From positions 2,666,001 to 2,730,000 of the forward strand of contig NC_018227.2 of NCBI RefSeq assembly GCF_000304355.2: a DNA stretch of 64,000 nt, given 5' to 3'. Below the pieces are notes generated by a model. That model was not told the origin of the DNA. It saw only the letters and a program-made list of their open reading frames with translations, and did not search any database. The stretch is from Methanoculleus bourgensis MS2 (GTDB lineage Archaea; Halobacteriota; Methanomicrobia; Methanomicrobiales; Methanoculleaceae). Every line of letters begins with the position of its first letter. The stretch's first letter is position 1. Shown one piece after another: positions 25,383-33,112 of this stretch. Made by a program: the position numbers and the translations under genes.

Positions 25383-25868
25383 ATGGTTCTCATTGTCTAC
25401 TACTCATGGCAGGGACATACTGAGAAGGTGGCGAGGGCACTCGCGGAGCGGGTCGGCGGCAGGCTTGCAAGGATTGAACCGGTTTCTGAGGTGGGGACGC
25501 TCAGGAAGGCCATGATGGCGACGTTTGGGATTCGGGCAGCGATCCGCCCGACAGAGACCGACCTTTCGGGCGTCAACTTCCTGATTGTCGCAACCCCGGT
25601 CTGGGCGCAAAAGGCTCCGCCTTATGTCAACGAGTATCTCTCCCGGGTCACGAACGCCTCTGGAAAACCCTTCTCGGTGCTCGTGGAGATGGGAAATTCC
25701 GGGGCGGAGAAGGTGGTCGCAATCGTGAGGAAGAGCCTTGAGGCGAAAGGGATGCGGTTCGTCTCATCCGCCACCACGCTCGAGAGCGACGTCGATGCCG
25801 GGAGATTTGACCGGACGGTTGAGGAGTTCGCCCGGACGATCGTGGAGGCCGCTGCGCCGGCGGCGTAA
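25383..25868 (+). CDS. flavodoxin family protein
   Basis: 161 residues with the flavodoxin fold: phosphate-binding loop YYSWQGHTEKVARALAE at residues 6-22, the second flavin loop VATPVWAQKAPPYVNEYL at about 69-86, and a final helix. It would carry electrons or act as an NAD(P)H-flavin reductase in the cytoplasm. ATG 25383 is picked since GGAG lies eight bases upstream; ATGs at 25362 and 25377 are also in frame. A TATA-like AATATATAGG lies near 25340. Confidence 0.85.
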   Translation: MVLIVYYSWQGHTEKVARALAERVGGRLARIEPVSEVGTLRKAMMATFGIRAAIRPTETDLSGVNFLIVATPVWAQKAPPYVNEYLSRVTNASGKPFSVLVEMGNSGAEKVVAIVRKSLEAKGMRFVSSATTLESDVDAGRFDRTVEEFARTIVEAAAPAA

Positions 25869-26037
25869 GGGGGGGCTCCCCCCATTGGCGTGAACGCAAC
25901 CACGGGTGCACTGCGTTCCGGGTTGGCTATCGGGGAGGTTCAAGCTCGGTTACCCCCATGTCGGTTCTGATGATCCCGTCCCCACCCACCTCAGCATGGA
26001 TGGAGAACGCGGAGTACCCCCCGGCTCACCCGGGCAG
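25869..26037. other. spacer after the flavodoxin gene
   Basis: GC-rich stretch with an early GGGGGGCTCCCCCC self-complementary run close to the stop that may terminate transcription. No gene is seen. It leads into a long type A repeat. Confidence 0.4.
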
Positions 26038-26330
26038 TGGACCGTGGTGGCTATCACCCCAGGGGTGGGGGCAGGGGAGGGGGCAAGCCCCCTCCCCGCA
26101 GGCGGCGGAACTCGCAGAACCCCCACTCCGCCCGGGGACGATGAACTCCCGGAGCGAACCGGTCGGGCTCTCACCGATTGCCCCCCGACAAGGATCAAGA
26201 CCGTTTTCCGAGGCGGTGGACGATTGACCACAGACCGGTCAATAATACCCGAAACCGACGTTTGTCTCCTGAATTGGACGATATCCTCACGAGTCTCCAT
26301 ACCGAACGTTAGCGCGTATGGGGCTCCCCC
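26038..26330. repeat. type A dispersed repeat, long copy 1
   Basis: It starts with CAGTGGACCGTGGTGGCTATC, passes the CCCCTCCCCGCAGGCGGCGG block and a long unique part (CCCCCCGACAAGGATC, GACCGTTTTCCGAGG, CTCCTGAATTGGACG, ATCCTCACGAGTCTCC) and ends with a GTATGGGGCTC. The same order recurs at 26957-27345 with about 90 added bases. Frames through it differ between copies, so it is taken as non-coding or as a decayed element. Confidence 0.8.
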
Positions 26331-26606
26331 TCACAACGTCAGCGGGATCCCGAGGAGGTGCAGCACCACCGTGATCAGCACGCCGAAGACCCCGCCGATG
26401 GCGCAGATAAGAACGGTGATCAGGTTGATCGGGATGTCGGGCCGCCCGACGATGCTCATCAGGTCGAGGAGATTGATGAGCCAGAGGAGGACCACACCCA
26501 CGACGGCGTTGATGATGAGTGTGGTGACGCTTTTGACCACCTTATAGAGGACAAAGGCGATAACGACCACCAGGATCAGGGCAAGGAGCGCTGCAAGTAA
26601 GCTCAT
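26331..26606 (-). CDS. BofA-like small membrane protein
   Basis: 91 residues, almost wholly hydrophobic, with two or three membrane helices (LLAALLALILVVVIAFVLYK; LIINAVVGVVLLWLINLL) and a late glycine-rich helix (ICAIGGVFGVLITVVLHLLG). This pattern is that of the pro-sigma-K inhibitor BofA family, which also occurs widely in methanogens where there is no sigma K. Its role there is unknown. The ATG at 26606 is preferred over 26624. Repeats lie on both sides. Confidence 0.75.
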   Translation of the reverse strand: MSLLAALLALILVVVIAFVLYKVVKSVTTLIINAVVGVVLLWLINLLDLMSIVGRPDIPINLITVLICAIGGVFGVLITVVLHLLGIPLTL

Positions 26607-26651
26607 ACAGCCCGTATGTTGCACCAGGTATTGAAACCTTCCCGGACACCT

Positions 26652-26821
26652 CTAGTGGACCATTTCACCTTATGTTGCGGGTCCTGATGCGTAGTAGCGA
26701 TCGCCACCTCACGCGAAGAACGCGAAGGGGACTCTGCCGCCCAGCAACCGAACTTCGCGGCTTCGCGCCCTTCGCGTGAGATGGTATTGCATGGACAATA
26801 TTAGATGAAATGCTCCACTAG
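26652..26821. mobile_element. MITE-like element, copy 2, with CTAG target duplication
   Basis: A 170-base element bounded by CTAG at 26652-26655 and 26818-26821. Terminal inverted repeats: TGGACCATTTCACCTTA on the left and, from the other strand, TGGAGCATTTCATCTAA on the right. It is nearly identical in reverse to 4062-4241. The interior is two palindromic blocks of TCACGCGAA / TTCGCGTGA. It has no coding capacity. Confidence 0.85.
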
Positions 26822-27426
26822 TAGAGCGTTGCATCTTATTTTGCGGGTTCTGGCGTGGATCACGCGGAAGATCGCGAAGGGGTGTGGAGCGTTCATGGGG
26901 CAGAGCGAGCGGCTGGACGCAGGAAAACAACCTATCCCCCAGGCTCTCACCCCATGTTGTGGACCGTGGTGGCTATCACCCCGGGGGTGGGGACAGGGGA
27001 GGGGGCGAGCCCCCTCTCCGCAGGCGGCGGAACCTGTCGGTCCTTCCTCGTAGCCCCCACCCCGCCCGGCCTCCGGCCTCCTCCCCCGCCCCCTCAGGGG
27101 GCGGGGGTAGTGCGAGGCGATACCCAGGGGCAAACCCTGCCCGGGCACGATGAACTTCTGGTGCGAACCGGTTGGGCTCTCGCTGATTGCCCCCCGACAA
27201 GGATCCAGACCGTTTTCCGAGGAGGTGGACGATTGACCGCAGACCGGCCAATGGTGCCCGAAACCGACCCTCATCTCCTGAATTGGACGGTATCCTCACG
27301 AGTCTCCCTACCAAACGTTAACGCCAATGGGGCTCGCCTCCTCCCCCCGTACGGAAGCCATGCCCGGGGCACGACGCCAAACCGGGGATATCTTCACGGG
27401 AAATGTTAGTTGAAATACTCCACTAG
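26818..27426. mobile_element. composite MITE-like element sharing its CTAG with copy 2
   Basis: Its left end CTAG then TAGAGCGTTGCATCTTATTT resembles the left ends of the other elements, and its right end, read inward, is CTAG then TGGAGTATTTCAACTAAC. CTAG lies on both sides (26818-26821, 27423-27426), the first shared with the end of copy 2. The interior is mainly a long type A repeat. It may be a larger relative that carried the type A sequence. Confidence 0.6.
26957..27345. repeat. type A dispersed repeat, long copy 2
   Basis: It repeats 26038-26330 in direct orientation with high identity, plus an inserted block (CCCGCCCGGCCTCCGGCCTC, then a C/G hairpin and GGCGATACCCAGGG) that is also present at 3895-3990. 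So the three long copies are mosaics of shared modules. Confidence 0.8.
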
Positions 27427-27983
27427 AGGTAGCCCAGAGTCTCGAAGACCCGCTGGAAGCAGACGCCGTTCCCGGTCTTTACACACTGTATCCCGGACCA
27501 CCCTTCGTAGGCGCCCATCGTCCGGCCGTCATCGAGTTCGACCCAGTCGTGGACGGCAACGCCCCTCCCGAAGACCTCCACGTGGAGCGCATCGGTCCGG
27601 AACGCATCCGCATCCCAGACCATGAGGCCGTGGACCGGCTGGGCCGGTATCCCGTTCCGGCGCAGGACCTCGACCCTGAGAAGCGCAAGGTCGGTGCAGT
27701 CGCCCACCCCGCGGGCGAGGGTGGCGTTGAGACCCACTGGAAAGAGGCGGGGAGTACCGTCGACACAGGCGTACGTCGCCCGTTCCACCCTGGCAAGGAG
27801 GATGTCGGAGGAGGATTCCGTATCGCAGATCTCCGGCGGTTCTGAAAGACCGGCGATATCGTCGGGCAGGACCGGTTCATGGGCGCTGACCCCGGCAGCA
27901 TCATATCCGGAATCGTAGACGAGGTGCCCTTGTGGAACCAGGATGGAGAGGAGAAGAATGGCGCGAATAATACTCCAAACCAC
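27423..27983 (-). CDS. exported transglutaminase-like protein
   Basis: 186 residues from a GTG start, with an N-terminal hydrophobic signal (IIRAILLLSILVPQG). The papain-like catalytic triad of transglutaminase-like proteins is present in order: Cys in GVGDCTDLALLRVE (about 94), His in DALHVEVFGRG or VHDWVEL and Asp in DWVELDDGR (about 145-152). It may cleave or crosslink surface peptides; the substrate is unknown. The stop region abuts the right end of the composite mobile element. Confidence 0.75.
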   Translation of the reverse strand: MVWSIIRAILLLSILVPQGHLVYDSGYDAAGVSAHEPVLPDDIAGLSEPPEICDTESSSDILLARVERATYACVDGTPRLFPVGLNATLARGVGDCTDLALLRVEVLRRNGIPAQPVHGLMVWDADAFRTDALHVEVFGRGVAVHDWVELDDGRTMGAYEGWSGIQCVKTGNGVCFQRVFETLGYL

Positions 27984-28168
27984 GTTATTATCTCAATAAT
28001 CTTTAATGAAGGTGAGAGTATAATAGAATTCCTATTTTATTCGGGCCATTTATATATGAGATATGCTGTTTGTACGGTACAGGCAGGCCAGAACAGAGGA
28101 AGCGCATCTTCAGAAGAGTTGGCCTCGCCAGTGGCCGGAAAAAAGTCCTGGAACCCGTGCCCGGAGGG

Positions 28169-29398
28169 TCAGGGCGTACGGGCTATCTCTCGTGCGGCGA
28201 GGGCCGCGGTGGAGAACGCGGCCTGGAGGTTGTAGCCCCCGGTATCGCCGTCGATATCGAGCACCTCACCAATGCAGTAGAGGTTCGGGATGGTCCGTGA
28301 CTCCATCGTCTTTGGGTTGACCCCATCGAGAGCGACCCCGCCTCTTGTCACCATCGCCTCACCAAACCCCCCGAGCCTCTCCACGGTGAACGGGAACTCT
28401 GCAACGGATGCCGCGATGGCGTTTCGGGCCTTCTTTCCGAGGTGCGCACAGGTCTCTCCCGGTGAGATGCCCGCAAGGTCAAGGAGCCGCCGGACAAACC
28501 GCTCCGGGAGGCCGAGGTCGCCGAGGACGGTCTTTACCTGGCGAACTCCGCCCGCCATGAGCGCGCCTGCGACCTGCTTGCGCACCGCCTCAGTGTTCGC
28601 CTCCGGGAGGAACGCGACCCTGAGCACATCGCCAGGGAGGATGTAGCGCGAGGCGTCGAGTATGCCCGGGCCCGAGAGCCCGGTGTGGGTCAGGAGCAGG
28701 TCGCCGGTATGCCGGTGGACCCGCTTCCCGTCCCGGTAGACTGTGATCGCGAGGTTCTCGAAGGATATCCCCGCAAGGTCGGCGAGCGGGTAGTCCCTGA
28801 CATACACTGGGGCAAGCGCCGGGGCAACCTCGGTGACCGGCTGCCCGAGAGCCCGGGCAAAGGAGTAGCCGTCCCCGGTCGAGCCGGTGGCGGGGTAGGA
28901 GGCCCCACCGGTGGCTATGACGAGCGCGTCGGCCCGCAAGACCACCGTCTCCGACCTGACGAGGAATCCGTCCCCGTCCCGCCCTACGTGCTGCACGGCC
29001 TCGCCGCATTGGATATCTACCCCCCGGCGGGCGCACTCAGCAAGGAGGATGGCGAGGACGTCGGCTGACCTCCGCGTCTCCGGGAAGACCTTCCCGCCGG
29101 GTTCGACCTTCAGCGCCAGTCCGCGGGCGGCGAAGAAGTCGATGAGATCCCGGTTCGTGAAGTTCATGAGCGCGGGCCTGAGGAACGCCCCGTGGTCGCC
29201 GTAGTGGGAGAGGAACGCGGTGATCTCGCCATCGTGGGTGATGTTGCACTGCCCTGACCCTGCAAGGAGGAGCTTCCTGCCCGGGGAGGATTTCTTCTCA
29301 AAGAGGACCACCCGCCTCCCTTCTCCTGCCGCCTGCAGGGCGCAGAAGAGTCCGGCAGGCCCTCCCCCGATGATCGCGATGGTGATGGCGTCGTTCAC
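28169..29398 (-). CDS. HI0933/YhiN-type FAD-dependent oxidoreductase
   Basis: 409 residues from GTG 29398. The N-terminal dinucleotide-binding motif is IIGGGPAGLFCALQAAGEGR followed by the acidic end VVLFEKK; later come GGASYPATGSTGDGYSFARA (about 170) and the C-terminal GEVLDIDGDTGGYNLQAAFS motif that binds FAD in this family. Members are flavoproteins of poorly known function; BaiN is one. The same frame stays open far upstream, but that part lies antisense to the gene at 29600 and is not coding. Confidence 0.85.
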   Translation of the reverse strand: MNDAITIAIIGGGPAGLFCALQAAGEGRRVVLFEKKSSPGRKLLLAGSGQCNITHDGEITAFLSHYGDHGAFLRPALMNFTNRDLIDFFAARGLALKVEPGGKVFPETRRSADVLAILLAECARRGVDIQCGEAVQHVGRDGDGFLVRSETVVLRADALVIATGGASYPATGSTGDGYSFARALGQPVTEVAPALAPVYVRDYPLADLAGISFENLAITVYRDGKRVHRHTGDLLLTHTGLSGPGILDASRYILPGDVLRVAFLPEANTEAVRKQVAGALMAGGVRQVKTVLGDLGLPERFVRRLLDLAGISPGETCAHLGKKARNAIAASVAEFPFTVERLGGFGEAMVTRGGVALDGVNPKTMESRTIPNLYCIGEVLDIDGDTGGYNLQAAFSTAALAAREIARTP

Positions 29399-29599
29399 GG
29401 CAATCGTCCGTATACCCGTGCTTCCCGGGTGAGCATCAGCATTGGGGTGCGGCGGGCCGGTATGCATAGAGGGACCGGGTTTCCTGGAAGGGGCGATACC
29501 ATGTGCTACGCGGGGCCACCGGGGGAGGCGAAACGATTCCTCGGCGGCGGGATGACCGGCCAGATATGCATATATCCCGGGAAGGTGCACCGTTCCGGC

Positions 29600-30079
29600 A
29601 TGTGGCGCGCCGCCATCATCCTCCTCATCCTGCTCTGCAGCGCCGGGTGCGTGGCACCCCGGCTCCAGGAGCCGACCGTCACTGTCGACGGGGTTGGTAT
29701 CGAGAATGTCACGCTGGGGAGCATGGACCTCTCCCTGCACCTCACCATCAATAACCCGAATCCAATCGGCGCCACCCTGACCCAGGTCTCGTTCGACGTC
29801 TACTTCCTCGACGACGGGCAGCCGGTCTTCCTCGCGCACGGGGAGCGGGGAGAGTTTGAGGTCAGGCCCCGCGGGAACACCACCATCTCCGTCCCGGTGA
29901 CCGTCGATAACCTCCGGCTCGTCCAGGCACTCCTCCTGACCCTGCGGGATGGGGCGGTCACGCTCCAGGTGAACGGCTCGGGGGTCCTCGATTACGGGAT
30001 CGCGACCTTCGAGGTCCCGTTCAACCGGACGGTGGAGGTGCGGCCCGGTCAGGGTGCAACGGCGACCAGGATGAAGTAG
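29600..30079 (+). CDS. LEA2/WHy-domain lipoprotein
   Basis: 159 residues. A signal peptide with lipobox-like LLCSAGC (residues 1-17) is followed by one LEA14/WHy beta-sandwich domain: SMDLSLHLTINNPNPIGATL with the N-P-N-P motif, and ISVPVTVDN. Such proteins guard against desiccation or stress in plants and bacteria; in archaea they are small surface lipoproteins. The ATG at 29600 starts the signal peptide. The last 31 bases overlap the convergent UbiA gene. Confidence 0.8.
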   Translation: MWRAAIILLILLCSAGCVAPRLQEPTVTVDGVGIENVTLGSMDLSLHLTINNPNPIGATLTQVSFDVYFLDDGQPVFLAHGERGEFEVRPRGNTTISVPVTVDNLRLVQALLLTLRDGAVTLQVNGSGVLDYGIATFEVPFNRTVEVRPGQGATATRMK

Positions 30080-30972
30080 AGGACAACCAGTCCCTGGAAG
30101 AGGAAGTAGCCCGCAATGTTCGCGGTCGCGTAGCGGAGGGCGAACGCCCGTTCCGCGCACCGGTTCGAGAACCCCCACAACGCTATCCCGAGCGGGATAC
30201 AGGAGACCAGGGCGATTGGCCGGAAGTCCACGGGAGAGAAGATGCCGCTATACGCAAAGAGGAGGAGCGTCGCGGTCGCAAGCGCCGCCGCGACGGCGAT
30301 GAGCCCGAAGCCGTAGATACGGCCCTTCCTTGCGACGAGCGTCGGCTTCCCACCGGCGATGTCGCCCTCCATATCCGGGATCTCGACGCTCACGATGAAG
30401 ATAAGCCCGTAGAGAAGGAGCGGGAGAGCGAACGCGAAGAAAGGGGGGTCGAGCGCCCCCTTTGCGACGAAGTAGCCTGCGCCCGGCATCAGGAGGCCGA
30501 AGGTGATCATGTTCGTGACCTCACCGAGTTTCCGGTACGCGAGCGCGAGTGGCGGCGCCGTGTAGAACCACCCGAGGAGGTTGCCTGCGACGGCGAAGGC
30601 GAGGAAGATGGCAGGGTAGGCGTAGACGGCGACGAAGAGATACCCGATCAGGACCGAGACAAACATCAGGGCGACGGCCGCCCGGAGCGCGGCGGGTTTG
30701 AGACCGGGGTTCTCGACGAGGACCCCGCTCCCGCCGGAGATGGCCGTCGGTTCGACGAACCGGTCGGCGTCGGCGTCAAAGTAGTCGTTACTGTAGTGGA
30801 CTGAGAGGTGAGCCGCGGCCATGGCCGCATACCCGAGGAGAAACTGTGCCGGGGTGAACCGTGCCCCGAGGAGGAGCGCAAGCAGCGCTCCGGCAGAGAA
30901 CGGGATGAACCCCGAGAGGAGGAACCGGAACCTCCCGAGCCTGATGAACTGCAGGAGTTCGCGGGTATCCAT
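30049..30972 (-). CDS. UbiA/MenA-like prenyltransferase
   Basis: 307 residues with about eight or nine membrane helices. The two aspartate motifs that bind the prenyl diphosphate through Mg are NDYFDADADR (about 68) and DMEGDIAGG (about 196). The first one resembles MenA, which prenylates a naphthoate ring, so a quinone-like or other aromatic acceptor is possible; methanogens also use UbiA proteins for lipid (DGGGP synthase) and tetrahydromethanopterin-related steps. The acceptor cannot be told. Its 3' end overlaps the LEA2 gene on the other strand. Confidence 0.82.
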   Translation of the reverse strand: MDTRELLQFIRLGRFRFLLSGFIPFSAGALLALLLGARFTPAQFLLGYAAMAAAHLSVHYSNDYFDADADRFVEPTAISGGSGVLVENPGLKPAALRAAVALMFVSVLIGYLFVAVYAYPAIFLAFAVAGNLLGWFYTAPPLALAYRKLGEVTNMITFGLLMPGAGYFVAKGALDPPFFAFALPLLLYGLIFIVSVEIPDMEGDIAGGKPTLVARKGRIYGFGLIAVAAALATATLLLFAYSGIFSPVDFRPIALVSCIPLGIALWGFSNRCAERAFALRYATANIAGYFLFQGLVVLYFILVAVAP

Positions 30973-31027
30973 AGCGGTCTCCCGCTCCGGAAAAGGGGGA
31001 ACCGGTATGTATACCTTTCCTCTGCCA

Positions 31028-31687
31028 CTACCCAGTCGGGCCGCACGCGAGCAGCGGCACCGCGGCCCGCAATGCATCGATGCCCCCCTCGACGTAGAGA
31101 AGGCCGAGGACGGCCCCGGCGAGGGTCTCCTTCTCCTGCGCGAGGTCATCTCCGGTCGGGCGGTGACGGCATTCGAGACCGAGTTTGCTCTCGTGGAGTT
31201 CCCACCGGTCAGAGAGGGCCGCAAGCCCTGCCACCTCTGCATGCGGGCCGGGCAGGACCTTCAGCCGCAGGGTGACGTCGCCGATGAGGGCGAGGGCCCG
31301 GGCGTCGTCGGGGAACCTCCCGAGCATATCAAGGTCTTTCGCCGGGACCGGGAGGGCATCTTCCGGGAACCCGGTGAGTATCCCAAAAAAGAGCCGTCTC
31401 GTGGAGTTATCCATCAGGATCCGGAGGAGCCCGTCCTGGTCCCGGAAGGTGTGCCCGGTATCCCGCTCGATGCGAGGGAGCGTCTCCCGCTTCACCCGAC
31501 CGATCCCTGATACCAGGCGGCCGGTCTCCCTGCTCCACCCGCGTATCCGCCGGAGTCTCCTCGTCCTCCGGGACGACCGCCGGTGGGCGGGCAGGAGTTC
31601 CGCCCGGTACTCACGCATGAGGCCTTCCTGTATCGCCATGAGGGTCTCTTCGATCGGGCAGGAGGGAGGGCCGTATTCGTATGTCAT
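31028..31687 (-). CDS. RNase III-fold-like protein, probably without catalytic residues
   Basis: 219 residues. The N-terminal third is Arg-rich (RRSSRRTRRLRRIRG), the rest resembles the RNase III helical fold: ALALIGDVTLRL stands where RNase III has E-x-L-E-F-L-G-D-x-V-L, and ETLAGAVLGLLYVEGG where it has A-D-x-V-E-A-x-I-G-A-x-Y-x-D-G-G. Only the aspartate of the first motif is kept; the acidic residues of the second are Thr/Gly. An RNA-binding or scaffolding role would fit better than cleavage. The assignment rests on two short motifs and is tentative. It runs 55 bases upstream of the UbiA gene. Confidence 0.45.
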   Translation of the reverse strand: MTYEYGPPSCPIEETLMAIQEGLMREYRAELLPAHRRSSRRTRRLRRIRGWSRETGRLVSGIGRVKRETLPRIERDTGHTFRDQDGLLRILMDNSTRRLFFGILTGFPEDALPVPAKDLDMLGRFPDDARALALIGDVTLRLKVLPGPHAEVAGLAALSDRWELHESKLGLECRHRPTGDDLAQEKETLAGAVLGLLYVEGGIDALRAAVPLLACGPTG

Positions 31688-31748
31688 ACGATCTACGGTT
31701 GGGTCAAAGGAATGTTTTTAACTTTCCCTTTAAGGCAATCCCTGAAAA

Positions 31749-32021
31749 TTACACGAGGAACAGGACGAGCGCGGCGAAGAGCCCGATCTGCAGGCAGAGG
31801 AAGATGGGGACGAGCCAGAACTTCGTCTTCCGGGTCTTATGCCGGAAGGCACGCATCGCCCCCAGAGCACCGAACGGCCCGAGCAGAGCGAGGAAGAGGA
31901 GCCTCCTCTCCGGCGTCCTCCATGTACCCTTCTGTGCGGCCGCTTTGTCGCGAAAGAAGGCGAAGAACGAGAGGGCGTTCAGAAAGACGAGCAGAATCAC
32001 AGCATATACGAGAACATCCAC
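31749..32021 (-). CDS. DUF1294 membrane protein
   Basis: 90 residues, with helices at 1-22, about 40-55 and 68-88. The family hallmark FFRDKAAAQKGTWRTPERRLL (a membrane helix, a K-rich link with WR-x-PE) followed by GGxxGA-like GPFGALGAM and RHKTRKTKF is intact. DUF1294 proteins are small membrane proteins of unknown role, sometimes fused to cold-shock domains in bacteria. Confidence 0.85.
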   Translation of the reverse strand: MDVLVYAVILLVFLNALSFFAFFRDKAAAQKGTWRTPERRLLFLALLGPFGALGAMRAFRHKTRKTKFWLVPIFLCLQIGLFAALVLFLV

Positions 32022-32150
32022 CGTAGAGAACTCTCCAAACCCTCAATTCTCTGCTCTCCCCCCACTTAGCCTGTTCTATCTGGTGGCGCGAGAGGGGCAT
32101 ACCGGAGATCGAAGCGCCGCTGCTCATCCCGAGGGGCCCAAAAGACGGTG

Positions 32151-32159
32151 AAAAAAAAG
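32151..32159 (-). terminator. T-run after the DUF7282-like gene
   Basis: On the minus strand a run of eight T follows the gene's stop by about 30 bases, the typical archaeal termination signal. Confidence 0.5.
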
Positions 32160-32186
32160 GTAGAGTCAGAACCGACAACCGTTCCA

Positions 32187-32669
32187 TCAGGTGCTGTTGC
32201 CCGGACAGAGCGAAGTCAGGTTCAACAGGGTGGCGTTCTCTGCCGTGACGTTGAAAGGCACGATCACGATCTCGCCCTCCACCTTCTGCTCGATGTCGGG
32301 GATGGGGTACTCAAAGACACCCACCTTCCCGGCATCGTGGTGCAGGACGGCAAAGAGGGTGTCGGTGGCGACGAAGGTATGGATGGTGACCGTGACGTTC
32401 CGGTTCGTCCCGGACTCAACCGGTGTATATCCGATGACCCCGCCGGGATGCCCGAAGAGGTTGTTGTGGATGACGATCCATCCGGTGCCGTTGCTCACAA
32501 CCTCATCAACCGTGACGTTCCCGACGACCGCGTCGCCCTCGACCATCTGATCAGTCACCGTGATTGAGGCGTTTGTTGTCTCGTTCGTCCCCGCGTCGGT
32601 CTGGGCGGAGACGAGCCCGATGCAGCAGGCTGCCAGAACCGCCGCAATAACCAGCCAGTGCTTCTGCAT
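32187..32669 (-). CDS. secreted DUF7282-like protein
   Basis: 160 residues: a signal peptide (HWLVIAAVLAACCIGLVSA) followed by a beta-rich extracellular domain with NVTVDEVVSNGTGWIVIHNN, an ATDTLFAVLHHDAG stretch and many N-x-T/S sites. This resembles the DUF7282 domain found repeated in haloarchaeal surface proteins. No C-terminal membrane anchor is seen, so it may be released. A TATA box lies at 32714-32722. Function unknown. Confidence 0.75.
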   Translation of the reverse strand: MQKHWLVIAAVLAACCIGLVSAQTDAGTNETTNASITVTDQMVEGDAVVGNVTVDEVVSNGTGWIVIHNNLFGHPGGVIGYTPVESGTNRNVTVTIHTFVATDTLFAVLHHDAGKVGVFEYPIPDIEQKVEGEIVIVPFNVTAENATLLNLTSLCPGNST

Positions 32670-32713
32670 GTTGTTTGACCTCCCCCATGGGGGGGCGCAG
32701 ATACTCCCGGCAA

Positions 32714-32722
32714 CATATATAG
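32714..32722 (-). promoter_or_regulatory. TATA box of the DUF7282-like gene
   Basis: CTATATATG on the minus strand, about 45-53 bases before the ATG at 32669, in a GC-rich region. Confidence 0.5.
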
Positions 32723-32841
32723 GTTGGGCAGATCCGGGAGGGATCTGCACGATCATACCCCTGAGGGCAGCAAACCGGACAACGCTGCCGGATCTGCTAC
32801 GGGTCCTACGAAAGATGACGGGGGTGGATATACGTGAAGGA

Positions 32842-33021
32842 TCAGAGCCCAAGCCTGCTGAGAGGCGACGCAAACAGGGAGAACTTGCTCTTCTCGGCAA
32901 GGCAGACCGGGCAGCGCCAGTCGGTGGGGAGGTCCTCAAACGCGGTTCCCGGCGGAGTATTTGCACTACCGGTCTTCGGGTCGTAGATATGCCCGCATAT
33001 CGAGCAACGGCAGGACTGCAT
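32842..33021 (-). CDS. rubredoxin
   Basis: 59 residues with the two iron-binding loops C-x2-C-G: CSICGHIYDPKTG (residues 6-18) and CPVCLAEKSKF (about 37-47), and the usual PPGTAFEDLPTDWRCP between. Rubredoxin is a one-electron carrier, used by methanogens in oxygen and superoxide defence with flavoproteins. The second knuckle reads CPVCL instead of CPxCG, and the chain ends with a short non-standard tail. The start at 33021 matches the usual length. Confidence 0.93.
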   Translation of the reverse strand: MQSCRCSICGHIYDPKTGSANTPPGTAFEDLPTDWRCPVCLAEKSKFSLFASPLSRLGL

Positions 33022-33112
33022 CGTCGTCACCGGTGAGAGGTGGCCCGGCAGCATACTTAACCCCTGCTGCAACCTTTTTTGGGTGGGAGCACACAACCCG
33101 GGCATAACGACC

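Noticed and set aside
26801-27409. Several overlapping frames of 80-185 codons in the repeat region
   Set aside because: They are low-complexity, differ in frame between repeat copies, and have no ribosome binding site.
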